A stretch of DNA of 64,000 nt. Source: Cohnella sp. WQ 127256. GTDB taxonomy: Bacteria > Bacillota > Bacilli > Paenibacillales > Paenibacillaceae. The stretch lies in the NCBI RefSeq assembly GCF_024519285.1, contig NZ_JAMZCY010000010.1, forward strand, positions 124,001 to 188,000, in the 5' to 3' direction. Shown here piece by piece: positions 17,037 to 26,021 of this stretch. The notes below the pieces were generated by a model that saw nothing but the letters and a program-made list of their open reading frames with translations, was not told the origin of the DNA and searched no databases. Within the stretch, counting starts at the first letter, position 1, and the number at the start of each line of letters is the position of its first letter. The position numbers and the translations under genes were made by a program.

Positions 17037-17256
17037 ACACCTGCTTTCTCTCGGAAATAAAGGGAGGGGTCGTCTAAATTGCCACCCTCATCATTTTATT
17101 CGATATGCTCGCTCCTTAACCCTGCCTTCTCGCACTCAAGTAGCAATAAAGAATAGAAACAAAGCCATATCGGTTATCGAAGTAAAAGGTGCGATGGAGT
17201 ATGATAGCGTTAACATTGATTATTATGAATTGAAACTACGGGAGGCATATCTAAAT

Positions 17257-18333
17257 ATGAGTGGGCAGCAAAAAATTCGCATCGGTCTGATTGGTGCAGG
17301 AAACATCGGAAACATACATTTGCAGGAGTTTGGTAAGCTTACAGAGGAATGTGAAATTGTTGCGATTACGGATACTTTTTTGCCTTTAGCCAAGCAAAGA
17401 GCTGAGCATTATGGTATTCCAGTTGTTTCTGCAACACCAGAGGAGCTTATCGGTCGTGAAGATATAGATGCGGTTATCGTTGCTGTCCCTAACCAAGCCC
17501 ATGCCTCCTTAACCATAAGAGCCCTTGAGCATGGTAAGCATGTGCTTGTGGAGAAGCCAATGGGTCTTGATGCATCGGCAGCCAAGGAAATAGTGAAAGC
17601 ACAGAAGCGCACAGGTAAAACGGTAATGGTTGCTCACCAAATGCGTTGGGAGCCACTCTCTTTGCAAGTGAAGGAGCAGATCGATCGTGGTGAGCTTGGA
17701 AAAATATATACAGCCAAAACCGGTTGGTACCGCCGCAAGGGCATTCCAGGCTGGGGAACTTGGTTCACTCAGCATGAGCAATCCGGTGGCGGACCTCTTA
17801 TCGATATTGGCGTTCACATGCTGGATCTTGCGTTCTTCCTAATGGGTGAGCCAAAGCCTGTATCCGTATATGGAGCTACATATGCAGAGTTCGGCCCGCG
17901 GAAAAAAGGCATTGGCTCATGGGGTAAGCCCGACTGGAATGGTAGTTATGACGTTGAAGATTTAGCAACGGCAATCATTAAGATGGAGGATGGAACCTCC
18001 CTGACGCTTGAAGTAAGCTGGGCGGTTCATATGGATACGGATAATTCACCGTTCCTTCACGTGATGGGCTCAGAAGGGGGCGCAGTGCTTCGTGGTGGCG
18101 AGGGTAAATTCCTAACCGAACGCTTCGACAAGACGGTTGATATTCCGCTTATCAAACCGGAAGAGGATGAAGGCGCACGTATTCGCTTGAGCCGTCATTT
18201 CCTAGATTGCATTCGCACGGGTAAAGCACCGTGGACTTCGGCTGAAACAGGTCTACGTAGCAATCTCATCATTGATGCTATTTATGAATCCTCTCGCAAT
18301 GGCGGTGAAGTGAAGCTAGATTGGAGCTTGTAA
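17257..18333 (+). CDS. Gfo/Idh/MocA-family oxidoreductase
   Basis: NAD(P)-dependent dehydrogenase of sugars or inositols, 358 residues. The Rossmann motif is GLIGAGNIGNIH at the N terminus, and the family motif is VEKPMGLD (EKP near residue 100). The substrate domain has GGGPLIDIGVHMLDLAFFLMG with the usual Asp/His pair. The frame opens at 17194, but ATG 17257 has GGGAGG eleven bases upstream and places the start right before the Rossmann strand. It is a single-gene unit closed by a terminator. The substrate is not predictable. Confidence 0.9.
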   Translation: MSGQQKIRIGLIGAGNIGNIHLQEFGKLTEECEIVAITDTFLPLAKQRAEHYGIPVVSATPEELIGREDIDAVIVAVPNQAHASLTIRALEHGKHVLVEKPMGLDASAAKEIVKAQKRTGKTVMVAHQMRWEPLSLQVKEQIDRGELGKIYTAKTGWYRRKGIPGWGTWFTQHEQSGGGPLIDIGVHMLDLAFFLMGEPKPVSVYGATYAEFGPRKKGIGSWGKPDWNGSYDVEDLATAIIKMEDGTSLTLEVSWAVHMDTDNSPFLHVMGSEGGAVLRGGEGKFLTERFDKTVDIPLIKPEEDEGARIRLSRHFLDCIRTGKAPWTSAETGLRSNLIIDAIYESSRNGGEVKLDWSL

Positions 18334-18362
18334 ACTCGTTAGTAACGTATATATTTAATGAT

Positions 18363-18400
18363 AAAAGCAATCCCAGCCGTCATGGCTGGGATTGCTTTTT
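18363..18400. terminator. Bidirectional terminator between convergent genes
   Basis: Perfect 16-bp stem AAAAGCAATCCCAGCC (18363-18378) / GGCTGGGATTGCTTTT (18384-18399) with a 5-base loop. A- and T-tracts lie on both sides. Confidence 0.92.
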
Positions 18401-18409
18401 ACCAATGAT

Positions 18410-19675
18410 TCAGTAAGGAACCCACTGGATCGTCTTCGCCTTAGCATAACGCTCTGCCACGTAGGGCCAATTGACGACGCTCCACCAGTCTTTGGTGTAG
18501 GCTGCGCGATCATTTTGATGCTTAAGGTAATAGGCATGCTCCCATACATCGAGTGGAAGTAGGGGGATGACGTCCCATTGGGATAGATTCTGGTGCTTCT
18601 CAGCTGTTAATATTTCTAGACGATGGCTACGTGGACTCCAAACAAGGATGGCCCACCCCCCGCCTTCCACTTTGTTGGCTGCTTCCGTAAATTGTTTCTT
18701 AAAGGCTTCATAGTTCCCAAAGCTCCGGTTGATTTCATCGAGTAGTGCCCCAGTAGGCTTTCCGCCCCCCTTGGGTGACATCACATTCCAGAATAAGGTG
18801 TGTAGATAATGACCAGCACCATTAAAGGCCAGCTCCCTTTCCCAGTGCTTCACTAGGTCGAAGTCGCCTGTCCGTCTAGCCTCCTCGAGCTTCTTCTCCG
18901 CCGCGTTTAAGCCATCTACGTAGCTCTGATGATGCTTGTCGTGATGGATTCGCATCGTCTTCTCGTCGATATACGGCTCAAGCGCTTTGTAAGAGTATGG
19001 GAGAGGAGGAAGCTTGTGTCCGCCGATCGGAACGGGGTTCCCCATCGAAGCTTGATCCTGCCCCAAATCTCCCATCGGATCAGACCAAGTACCCTCGGGG
19101 CGATTAGCGTCAGGGTTGGTCTGAGTAGTCTGAGACGGTGAATCCTCGATATTTGGACGAATGCTTAAGGCGTTATCAGCCGGCTCTGGTCCGCCATAGC
19201 CTTCGGGACTGTCGTCTTCCATATCTTGCGACTGCGTTAAGCTTATTACTCCCGACTTTTGTAAATGCTCCAAGACACCGCTGAAATACTCTGACTGACG
19301 ATGAATATAGGTGAGTAAGAGATGAGAGTCATCCATCTGCGAAATGACTACGCTATGCTCGGGTAAGAGCTGTAATTGACGGCTGAACTCTCTGGATTGG
19401 TTCAGGGAATCCTCTAATAGCTTAGGAAACAGGCCCGCCCATTCCGGTGAAGAAACTCGATAAGGCTCAGCCTCTGTGACATCCTTAGCTCGTTGTGCGT
19501 ACTCACGAGTCTGCACAAAAACATTTTCCCAATCCACCAATAGTTTCACGTAAGTTGGTTCTAATTCGGGAATAAGGGAGCGGATAACGACCGCATGCTC
19601 CTGCTCCTGTGTTTTCCAATACACGATTTCCTCCAACAGCTGGAGAGACATTATGTTTCCATAGACAGACCGCAT
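18410..19675 (-). CDS. Superoxide dismutase with N-terminal helical domain
   Basis: A 421-residue fusion. Residues about 220-415 are a complete Fe/Mn superoxide dismutase: metal-ligand regions TMRIHHDKHHQSYVDGLN, GAGHYLHTLFWNVMSP and LDVWEHAYYLKHQND are all present. Residues about 10-150 form a separate, mainly helical domain with LEEIVYWKTQEQEHAVVIRS and several His/Glu, loosely like DUF2935 or four-helix metal-binding domains; I am unsure of that family. A Pro/Asp/Thr-rich linker joins them. The Gln in AEKHQNLSQWD points to manganese-type chemistry. ATG 19675 has GGGAGG six bases upstream. A normal SodA is encoded at 5021-5632, so this one probably has a special role. Confidence 0.88.
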   Translation of the reverse strand: MRSVYGNIMSLQLLEEIVYWKTQEQEHAVVIRSLIPELEPTYVKLLVDWENVFVQTREYAQRAKDVTEAEPYRVSSPEWAGLFPKLLEDSLNQSREFSRQLQLLPEHSVVISQMDDSHLLLTYIHRQSEYFSGVLEHLQKSGVISLTQSQDMEDDSPEGYGGPEPADNALSIRPNIEDSPSQTTQTNPDANRPEGTWSDPMGDLGQDQASMGNPVPIGGHKLPPLPYSYKALEPYIDEKTMRIHHDKHHQSYVDGLNAAEKKLEEARRTGDFDLVKHWERELAFNGAGHYLHTLFWNVMSPKGGGKPTGALLDEINRSFGNYEAFKKQFTEAANKVEGGGWAILVWSPRSHRLEILTAEKHQNLSQWDVIPLLPLDVWEHAYYLKHQNDRAAYTKDWWSVVNWPYVAERYAKAKTIQWVPY

Positions 19676-19759
19676 AAAAAACCTCCCGATGTTCACTTGA
19701 GCCGAACTAATCTTCGTACCAAGCGTATGCGGGAGGAGGTTTGTATCATGTTAAAAAGA

Positions 19760-20794
19760 TTAACCGACCATGGATTCCGTCGATTGCAGCTTTGCTAAAA
19801 CACCGACATGAACTTGTTCAAGGAAGGCTGTCGTGCGCTGGACGTATTCTTCAGTATGAGTGCGGTATATCATTTCATGAATGGCATCCGGTACAATCCA
19901 TAATTGGGAAAGGACGTTCGATTGTGCTTTTGCGACATTTTCCGAGAGATAAACCGGTGCTTTGTCATCTGCCGTGCCATGAATGAGAAATATCGGGAAA
20001 TCAAAGTCCGTTTCTTGAACTTGGGCTGAAGGGATTTGTTCAAGTCGAGTGCCGCTCATTAGCGGGAAAAACCAACGAATAAGGGAGACGGATGGGTATT
20101 TCGGAATGTTGATTTGGTTACGTATATTATGATAAAGGGTATCATCATCAGGAAGAAAAGTACTATCTAATATCATTGCATCTACAGGTGTGGATTGAAG
20201 GGCAGCTTGCAACGCGGTTCCAGCTCCCATGGAGAAGCCCCAGACGACGAGCTCTTCACTTCCTTGCTGGCGTGCAAATTCAATTGCTCCTTGAAGCTGC
20301 TGCGATTCGATTTTACCACCAGTTGCAGGAGTAGAATGGGTCTTGCTTGCAAAGCCGTAATCGAACATAAGCACATTGTATTCCAAGCTATGCAGCAGGT
20401 CGGCAAGATCATACATAGGAACCCAAGACTCTTCTCGATTGGCGCCATATCCATGGCTCAGGACGATTGTACGCCTGCTCTCTTCAGCAGGAATCCACCA
20501 ACCGTCTACCTGCGTTTTGTTGTCTGCGCTAGAAAAGGTAACCTCTGAATAGCTCAAGTTTTTGGCGAGCATTGGATTAGAAGCAAGATCGGCGACAGGG
20601 GGATGGGAGAGTGCCCATGCGACATAGGCGTGAAGCGATCCAAACAGCAGCATAAGAAGACAAGCTCCGACAACGAGTAAGTGAAGTGAAAGTCGTCCAA
20701 GCCTATGGGTTGTTCTATGTCCAGTAGAGGGGTCTAGAGATGGAATTGTGACTCCGGAACCAGCAAGAGGAAAGGGCGTTGACAGTGTTGTCAT
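19760..20794 (-). CDS. Alpha/beta hydrolase with membrane anchor
   Basis: A 344-residue serine hydrolase. One hydrophobic segment (about residues 38-60, LHLLVVGACLLMLLFGSLHAY) should anchor it with the catalytic domain outside. The oxyanion region is VLSHGYGANRE, the nucleophile elbow is GFSMGAG, the acid lies in HGTADDKAPV and the His in DAIHEMIYR. It resembles YfhR/BEM46-type hydrolases. ATG 20794 has GAGG eleven bases upstream and is preferred over GTG 20824. The substrate is unknown. It is on the same strand as the dismutase fusion, 84 bases apart. Confidence 0.88.
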   Translation of the reverse strand: MTTLSTPFPLAGSGVTIPSLDPSTGHRTTHRLGRLSLHLLVVGACLLMLLFGSLHAYVAWALSHPPVADLASNPMLAKNLSYSEVTFSSADNKTQVDGWWIPAEESRRTIVLSHGYGANREESWVPMYDLADLLHSLEYNVLMFDYGFASKTHSTPATGGKIESQQLQGAIEFARQQGSEELVVWGFSMGAGTALQAALQSTPVDAMILDSTFLPDDDTLYHNIRNQINIPKYPSVSLIRWFFPLMSGTRLEQIPSAQVQETDFDFPIFLIHGTADDKAPVYLSENVAKAQSNVLSQLWIVPDAIHEMIYRTHTEEYVQRTTAFLEQVHVGVLAKLQSTESMVG

Positions 20795-20931
20795 GTGTGG
20801 GATCGCCTCGCTTTGTGTAAGCACTTAGAGACTCTAGTAACCTTATCGTAGAACGCGGAAACTATAGCGTCAATGTACCAGTGAGACTTGTAAATCGGAT
20901 GTAATCAAATTGTAATAAAGCGCTTCCAAAT

Positions 20932-20960
20932 TTTACGAAATGAGATGTTTGCGTTATACT
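20932..20960 (+). promoter_or_regulatory. Promoter of the IclR-family gene
   Basis: -35 TTTACG (20932-20937), 17-base spacer, -10 TATACT (20955-20960), about 53 bases ahead of the GTG start. Confidence 0.6.
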
Positions 20961-21013
20961 ATGCGTAACAGAGTTTCATGCAGTGAAACGTATCTGATAC
21001 GGAGGGGAACAGA

Positions 21014-21757
21014 GTGGAAGAGGAAAAACGGACGGTTCGTGCAGTCGAGAGAGCATTGGATGTGCTCATGTGTTTCGCCTCGGGTCATGAATGGGGCTTA
21101 ACGGAAATTGCGGGTCGCGTTGGTTTACATAAGAGTACTGTGCATCGATTATTAGCAACATTAGAGGATAAAGGCTTCGTGACCCGGATTACGTCAACGG
21201 ACAAATATCGTCTTGGTCTAAGTGTTCTGGAATTGTCTGCGAACTTGTCGCGCTCGGACGATCCGTCCGTCGTGCTTCTCCCGGAAATGGAACGGTTAAG
21301 AGACCAATTAAGCGAAACGGTAAGCTTATACATTAGAGACCGTGTGGAACGGGTGAGAATCCAAGCCGTACAAAGCATGCAAGCGATCCGCCGTGTGGCA
21401 ACAGTGGGTGCAAGGCTTCCGCTATCTGTCGGCGCCTCCAGTAAGGTGCTGCTGGCTTTCGCAGAAGCAGGAGTTCGAGGGAATGTGATGTCGGATACTG
21501 CTTGGCCTGTTCATCTTGACCGAGAAGCATTTGGCAAACAGCTTGATGATATTGTTGCTACCGGATATGCGACAAGCTACGAGGAGCGGGAGCCGGGGGC
21601 AGCAGCAGTGTCTGCACCGATCTTTAACCGTTCAGGCAAGCTAGTTGCAGCCCTATCTGTATCAGGTCCCTCGAATCGGCTAACACCCGATCGTATGCAT
21701 GAATTCGCCCCCGCAATTATAGAAGCAGCACATCGCATGGGTACGATTCTGGAATGA
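21014..21757 (+). CDS. IclR-family transcriptional regulator
   Basis: A 247-residue DNA-binding regulator. The N-terminal winged helix-turn-helix reads VRAVERALDVLMCFASG and LTEIAGRVGLHKSTVHRLLA, the C-terminal half is the IclR ligand-binding domain with RLPLSVGASSKVLLAF and SYEEREPGAAAVSAPIFN. The GTG start has GGAGGGG seven bases upstream. Such proteins usually control catabolism of aromatic or small organic acids, but the neighbours (a hydrolase and an RCC1-repeat protein) give no clear pathway. It has its own promoter. Confidence 0.92.
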   Translation: MEEEKRTVRAVERALDVLMCFASGHEWGLTEIAGRVGLHKSTVHRLLATLEDKGFVTRITSTDKYRLGLSVLELSANLSRSDDPSVVLLPEMERLRDQLSETVSLYIRDRVERVRIQAVQSMQAIRRVATVGARLPLSVGASSKVLLAFAEAGVRGNVMSDTAWPVHLDREAFGKQLDDIVATGYATSYEEREPGAAAVSAPIFNRSGKLVAALSVSGPSNRLTPDRMHEFAPAIIEAAHRMGTILE

Positions 21758-21838
21758 ATTCTAAATTCTCAGGCTGTCTCTTCCGATAAATAGGATAGAA
21801 AATCATAGGATCGTAGAGCAGAAGGAGACAGTTTAGTC

Positions 21839-23527
21839 ATGACATCTATGGGATATGAACCGCCAAGGAAAACGATGTGGAGTAGAGTTTTGAAGCTGGG
21901 GACAACGATAGCACTTGCCGTTACCTTGTTGCTAGGGAATCTGGGTGTGAAAACAGCATCAGCGGCTGTCGATGAAAGTAAATTTATAGTGGATGTTGCA
22001 TTTGGCGTTTACCATAGTGTTGCCTTGGCTAAGGATGGAACGTTGTGGGCTTGGGGAGACGGCTTTATGGGCCAAATGGGCTTGGGAAAAGAGACAAAAA
22101 AGTCTAATGTGCCTGTCAAAGTGAGCGGGATTGATCAAGTTACGGCTCTTGAAGCTGGGAGTTACCATACCGTTGCGCTTCGTAAGGATGGAACTGTATG
22201 GGTATGGGGAGCTAATGTAGATGGTGAACTAGGAGATGGCACGTACACCTCATACAGTCCTCCTGATGCCAGTGGAGCAAGTCGTGTCGAGGTTGACCGT
22301 AATGCGTATAAACCGCAGGTTGTGCCGAATTTATCCGGTATCGTTGGAATCAGCGCAACTAGGGGCGGGGTTATCGCATGGGATAAGGATGGTCACTTGT
22401 GGAGCTGGGGAGACTCTTTCATGGGGCGTCCCTATCAGAGCATGAACGTGGATGTAGAGAAGAAAAAACTTCTACCTGTTCTGAATGAAAAGATTAAGAA
22501 TGTGGTATTTGCAGCTGCATCAGGACAGCAGCTTGCGGCAATAGCAGGGGATGGAACTGTATGGACCCAAGGCTATAATGACTATGGACAATTAGGGGAC
22601 GGTAAGAAATCTACAACTTCAGCAACCGTTCAAGTACCTGAAGTGAGCAATGCCGTTAGAATAGAGTTGACGAGTAACACGACCATCGCTTTTCTATCAG
22701 ATGGAAAAGTGCTGGAATGGGGCTTGGGCATGTTGGAAACGAAAGGATTAAATCCCACAGATCCTGCCCTAAAGGATAAAATGCCGGTTCATCTACAACC
22801 GACAGCTACGAAAGAGCTGCAAGGGTTTTCGGTAGTAGAGAACACGACTTATCATTTTGTTGATCCCTCTTTCCTAGCACTTAAAGCGGACGGAACAGTG
22901 TGGACGTATGGGGATAATGCGATTGGACAGTTAGGGATAGCGGGTGTTAAGGAACGATACAGCTGGGCGAAGGTAGAGGGAGTCCCCGCTGCAGCTGTGA
23001 TTGAAGGTGCGGCTGCCTTAAATGCTATTGTCGGCAAGGATGGCAGCTTGTGGACTTGGGGGCAGAACTTCACAGCTCAATTGGGAGACGGGACAACTGT
23101 CAAACGCTCCACGCCAACAGCGATCGGTGGCTTCGGAAGTGCGCCATCTGAGCCTGTTAAGGAAACGACTCCAGCAGCGTATGAATTCATGGTTAATGGT
23201 AAAGGGATCACTCTTTCCGTTAAACCAGAGTTGAAGGGGAGCTCCATTGCGATTCCACTCTCCCAAGTTGTAAAAGCCTATAACGCGAAGCTGGTGTGGA
23301 GTAAAGACAAGAAAACGGCTACTGTAACTCGTAGCAAAATGAAGATCATTCTGACGCTAAACAGTGCTCAGGGATCTGTGAATGGCAAAACGGTTAAGCT
23401 CCCATTTGCCAGTCAGCAAAAGAGCGACGACTGGTTAGTATCAGCGGATTGGCTAGCTAAGCAGCTTGGCGGTACAGCGAAGCTAGATACTGGCAAACGA
23501 ATTCTTACTGTGACATTGCCAAAATGA
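21839..23527 (+). CDS. Secreted RCC1-repeat protein with stalk-like C-terminal domain
   Basis: A 562-residue exported protein. The signal peptide ends near TASA (about residue 41). Seven RCC1-type beta-propeller blades follow (about 45-440), each with the pattern D-G-x-(V/L)-W-x-W-G and often G-Q-L-G-D-G. The last 110 residues form a copper-amine-oxidase N-like domain (VNGKGITLSV, IPLSQVVKAYNAKLVWSKDK), a common cell-surface stalk in Paenibacillus. No catalytic site is seen; a structural or binding role outside the cell is likely. A terminator follows. Confidence 0.9.
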   Translation: MTSMGYEPPRKTMWSRVLKLGTTIALAVTLLLGNLGVKTASAAVDESKFIVDVAFGVYHSVALAKDGTLWAWGDGFMGQMGLGKETKKSNVPVKVSGIDQVTALEAGSYHTVALRKDGTVWVWGANVDGELGDGTYTSYSPPDASGASRVEVDRNAYKPQVVPNLSGIVGISATRGGVIAWDKDGHLWSWGDSFMGRPYQSMNVDVEKKKLLPVLNEKIKNVVFAAASGQQLAAIAGDGTVWTQGYNDYGQLGDGKKSTTSATVQVPEVSNAVRIELTSNTTIAFLSDGKVLEWGLGMLETKGLNPTDPALKDKMPVHLQPTATKELQGFSVVENTTYHFVDPSFLALKADGTVWTYGDNAIGQLGIAGVKERYSWAKVEGVPAAAVIEGAAALNAIVGKDGSLWTWGQNFTAQLGDGTTVKRSTPTAIGGFGSAPSEPVKETTPAAYEFMVNGKGITLSVKPELKGSSIAIPLSQVVKAYNAKLVWSKDKKTATVTRSKMKIILTLNSAQGSVNGKTVKLPFASQQKSDDWLVSADWLAKQLGGTAKLDTGKRILTVTLPK

Positions 23528-23531
23528 AGCG

Positions 23532-23577
23532 AATAAACAAAGCCCTCGCGAAGGATCGCGAGGGTTTTGTTTATTTG
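23532..23577. terminator. Terminator between the RCC1 gene and the convergent gene
   Basis: A 19-bp stem (23532-23550 and 23557-23575) with one G-T pair, core GCCCTCGCG/CGCGAGGGT, A/T-tracts at the base on both strands. Confidence 0.9.
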
Positions 23578-23600
23578 TAATGTCATGTAGCTGTAGGATA

Positions 23601-24737
23601 TTATTTGGCTTTTATCCGCTCCTGAACGCGTTTGGGAGCGATAGTGGAGGCTTTGCTCCCGAGTAGCTTCACATATTGCTTGTAATGCGCCTTCGCTGCG
23701 GTTTTCTGACCTAGTACCCATTCTACATCGGCGATGTTCAAATAAGCCACAGTACGGTTAGGGACGAGCTTAATCACATTATCAAGAATAGGCTTTGCTT
23801 CCTTGTTGCGTCCTGCTAAGGATAAGAAATAACTATAATCGTTTAGGATGGCGACATATTCATTCAAGCTAAGTCTATCCGGTTGAAACGAGCTACCTTT
23901 CTCGCCAACAATATCCGTCTTCGTTAAGGTTCCATCTTCGAAGCCCCAGCTTCCGAAGCCTTCAGCGTATTGATTTAATCCAAATTCAAGGTAAGAGATA
24001 GCTGTTTTAATATCTTTCTTTTGTGCTTGTAACGCTTTCTGGTAGGCGAGCTTTAACGCAGGTGTTGCCAGTGTGTAAGACTCCGAATAGGCACCGGGAT
24101 AGAAGGGATCATTAGTGCTAGAGAGCTTAATTAAGCCTTGAATGTCTTTGGCTTGAATAAGTCGATCCTTCTCTTCGTAAAATCGTGCGGTAGGATCATC
24201 ATATTCGTGAGAAATAAGATTAAAGCGATCGCCCTCCCATTCGAGCTCAACGGTGGATTGGTAAGCTCTGAATGGGACTTGTGACCAAACATGAATTTGG
24301 TTTTTTACGATGGAGAACTCAAGCTTGGCTGTATTAAGAAATAAGTCCCCGTCTTCACTACTTGCTGCTCGGTCCAGTAATAGGACGTCTGTGGCATTCT
24401 TGTTGGTGGCGATGAGAACAAGCTCAATCCAATCAGAATTATGTATGAAGCCTAGAAATTGTCTTGTGTACCCTTTGGGGGAATAACCGAGATTAACCTC
24501 GTAGAAAGAATCCATGCTTAAGGCTGAAGCTTCATCCTCATCCAGCTCCAAAGCGTCTGTCACAAGGTTCAATATCGGCTCGTAAAGAGCATCGGCGTCT
24601 TTGAGCTCGGCCATATTGATGGTCATGAAGGCTTTAGCTGAATTCGCGGTAGCGGCAGTTGCAGGAGCATAGCTCAGACTCATGAATGCGAAAATCATGA
24701 GGGTGAGAGAAAGGGTATATCTTTTACATTTATTCAT
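23601..24737 (-). CDS. Secreted hypothetical protein with TPR-like C-terminal part
   Basis: A 378-residue protein with a signal peptide ending near TAATA (about residue 30). The middle is mixed alpha/beta with no motif I recognise. The last 100 residues look like tetratricopeptide repeats (LNDYSYFLSLAGRNKEAKPI and AYLNIADVEWVLGQKTAAKA). It shares strand and a 30-base gap with the YlbL-like protease upstream, so the two are probably cotranscribed. Function unknown; a surface scaffold or chaperone role is only a guess. Confidence 0.72.
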   Translation of the reverse strand: MNKCKRYTLSLTLMIFAFMSLSYAPATAATANSAKAFMTINMAELKDADALYEPILNLVTDALELDEDEASALSMDSFYEVNLGYSPKGYTRQFLGFIHNSDWIELVLIATNKNATDVLLLDRAASSEDGDLFLNTAKLEFSIVKNQIHVWSQVPFRAYQSTVELEWEGDRFNLISHEYDDPTARFYEEKDRLIQAKDIQGLIKLSSTNDPFYPGAYSESYTLATPALKLAYQKALQAQKKDIKTAISYLEFGLNQYAEGFGSWGFEDGTLTKTDIVGEKGSSFQPDRLSLNEYVAILNDYSYFLSLAGRNKEAKPILDNVIKLVPNRTVAYLNIADVEWVLGQKTAAKAHYKQYVKLLGSKASTIAPKRVQERIKAK

Positions 24738-24767
24738 CAGCTAACCACCTTTGTCGGCATATCAACG

Positions 24768-25814
24768 TTATTCCTTGGGCTCAAGATTCTTCAGGAAATC
24801 AAGTGCTTCTTGTAGAGTAGATACTTTGATGAGCTTGGGAGATAGCTTTAATTTTTTGACCGTTTCTTCGGCTAACGTCCAGTTTGATTTGTTTTTCTCA
24901 TTGTAGGGAACGAGGAAGTAGTCAGCTTTCTCTGTGTCAGCGGCCATGAGCTTATAGTTAATGCCACCGATTAAGCCGACGGTTCCATCAGCGCTAATCG
25001 TACCCGTTCCTGCGATGCGATAACCTCTTGTAAGGTCGTCTCCGGTCAATTGCGCAATGATTTCCAGCGTCATCATTAATCCTGCGGAAGGTCCGCCCGT
25101 ATCCGCAAAATCGAATTTAACGGGATCAGGAGGCGTAACCTTCAGAACAGTATCACTCTGGAAGCCGATTCCGGATCGGTTGCTTGCATCCATATTGATG
25201 AGAGGGACCGTGGCTTCGAACTTTTCTTCGCCTCTCGTTCCGGATACGGTAACTTGATCTCCTGCCTTTTTCGTTGCTAAGTATCCGGATAACTGTTTGA
25301 AGGTTTTCGTTTCTTTGCCATCCACCTGAGTAATAATGTCGCCTTCTTGTAAGCCATTGTCCCGAGCCTTCGATTCTGGGAGTAACGCTGAGATAATGAC
25401 ACCTTGCTCTTGCACATCAATAGGCTTGTTCATGGCTGTGTAAGCAGCCAATAAGGCGTTTGCTTCAGAGCTATCGCGCATCCAGGCTAGCAAATTGCGA
25501 TAGGCCTTCATGTTTGTTGCTCCGCCTGTAGCGGTTTGCTCTGATTTGACCTCCATACGGGGATTAATTCGAGCATAGATAATCGAAAAAATATTTGGAC
25601 GAGAGTATGTAGAAACAGTGGTGAACAGTAACGCACCCTTCTCGTCAAGCTTATGCCCGGTTTCTACCCGAGGATGAACAGGTTCAGCCGATCCAGGTCC
25701 ATAAAGCATATATGGCCATGGTTTTAAGAAAGCAGCTACAAATAAAATGAAGAGTAATCCGGTAAGGAGGGCCGTCCGGTAGCGGCGTATCCAATGTTTG
25801 TCTTTTGTCATCAT
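24768..25814 (-). CDS. YlbL-like PDZ/Lon-type membrane serine protease
   Basis: A 348-residue protein of the YlbL/SepM family. One N-terminal transmembrane segment (about residues 17-35) anchors it outside the cell. A PDZ domain follows (about 130-200, with KARDNGLQEGDIITQVDGKE), then a Lon-type catalytic domain with Ser in GGPSAGLMMTLEI and Lys in GGINYKLMAA. The catalytic dyad is intact. ATG 25814 has AGGAGG nine bases upstream and replaces the longer frame from 25850. Homologues degrade damage-induced or competence peptides, but the substrate here is unknown. Confidence 0.92.
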   Translation of the reverse strand: MMTKDKHWIRRYRTALLTGLLFILFVAAFLKPWPYMLYGPGSAEPVHPRVETGHKLDEKGALLFTTVSTYSRPNIFSIIYARINPRMEVKSEQTATGGATNMKAYRNLLAWMRDSSEANALLAAYTAMNKPIDVQEQGVIISALLPESKARDNGLQEGDIITQVDGKETKTFKQLSGYLATKKAGDQVTVSGTRGEEKFEATVPLINMDASNRSGIGFQSDTVLKVTPPDPVKFDFADTGGPSAGLMMTLEIIAQLTGDDLTRGYRIAGTGTISADGTVGLIGGINYKLMAADTEKADYFLVPYNEKNKSNWTLAEETVKKLKLSPKLIKVSTLQEALDFLKNLEPKE

Positions 25815-25959
25815 CCGGGCTCGCCTCCTAAATATGCCAGTGCGACGCATAGGCTTCTGTGCACTTATTATAGCCTATGATTGCCTTTGGAAACAAAATC
25901 ATTATCAGACGAGTAATTTATAGGATGAAACTCCCTTGATAGGCAGTGCGGGAAAGAAC

Positions 25960-25998
25960 AAAAAAAGTGGTGAAGCAGAATTTCTCTGCTTCACCACT
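25960..25998 (-). terminator. Terminator after acnA
   Basis: A 14-bp perfect stem AGTGGTGAAGCAGA (25966-25979) / its complement (25985-25998), followed on the minus strand by a run of T. Confidence 0.9.
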
Positions 25999-26021
25999 TC
26001 GTTAGCTTACTTTTTAATATA

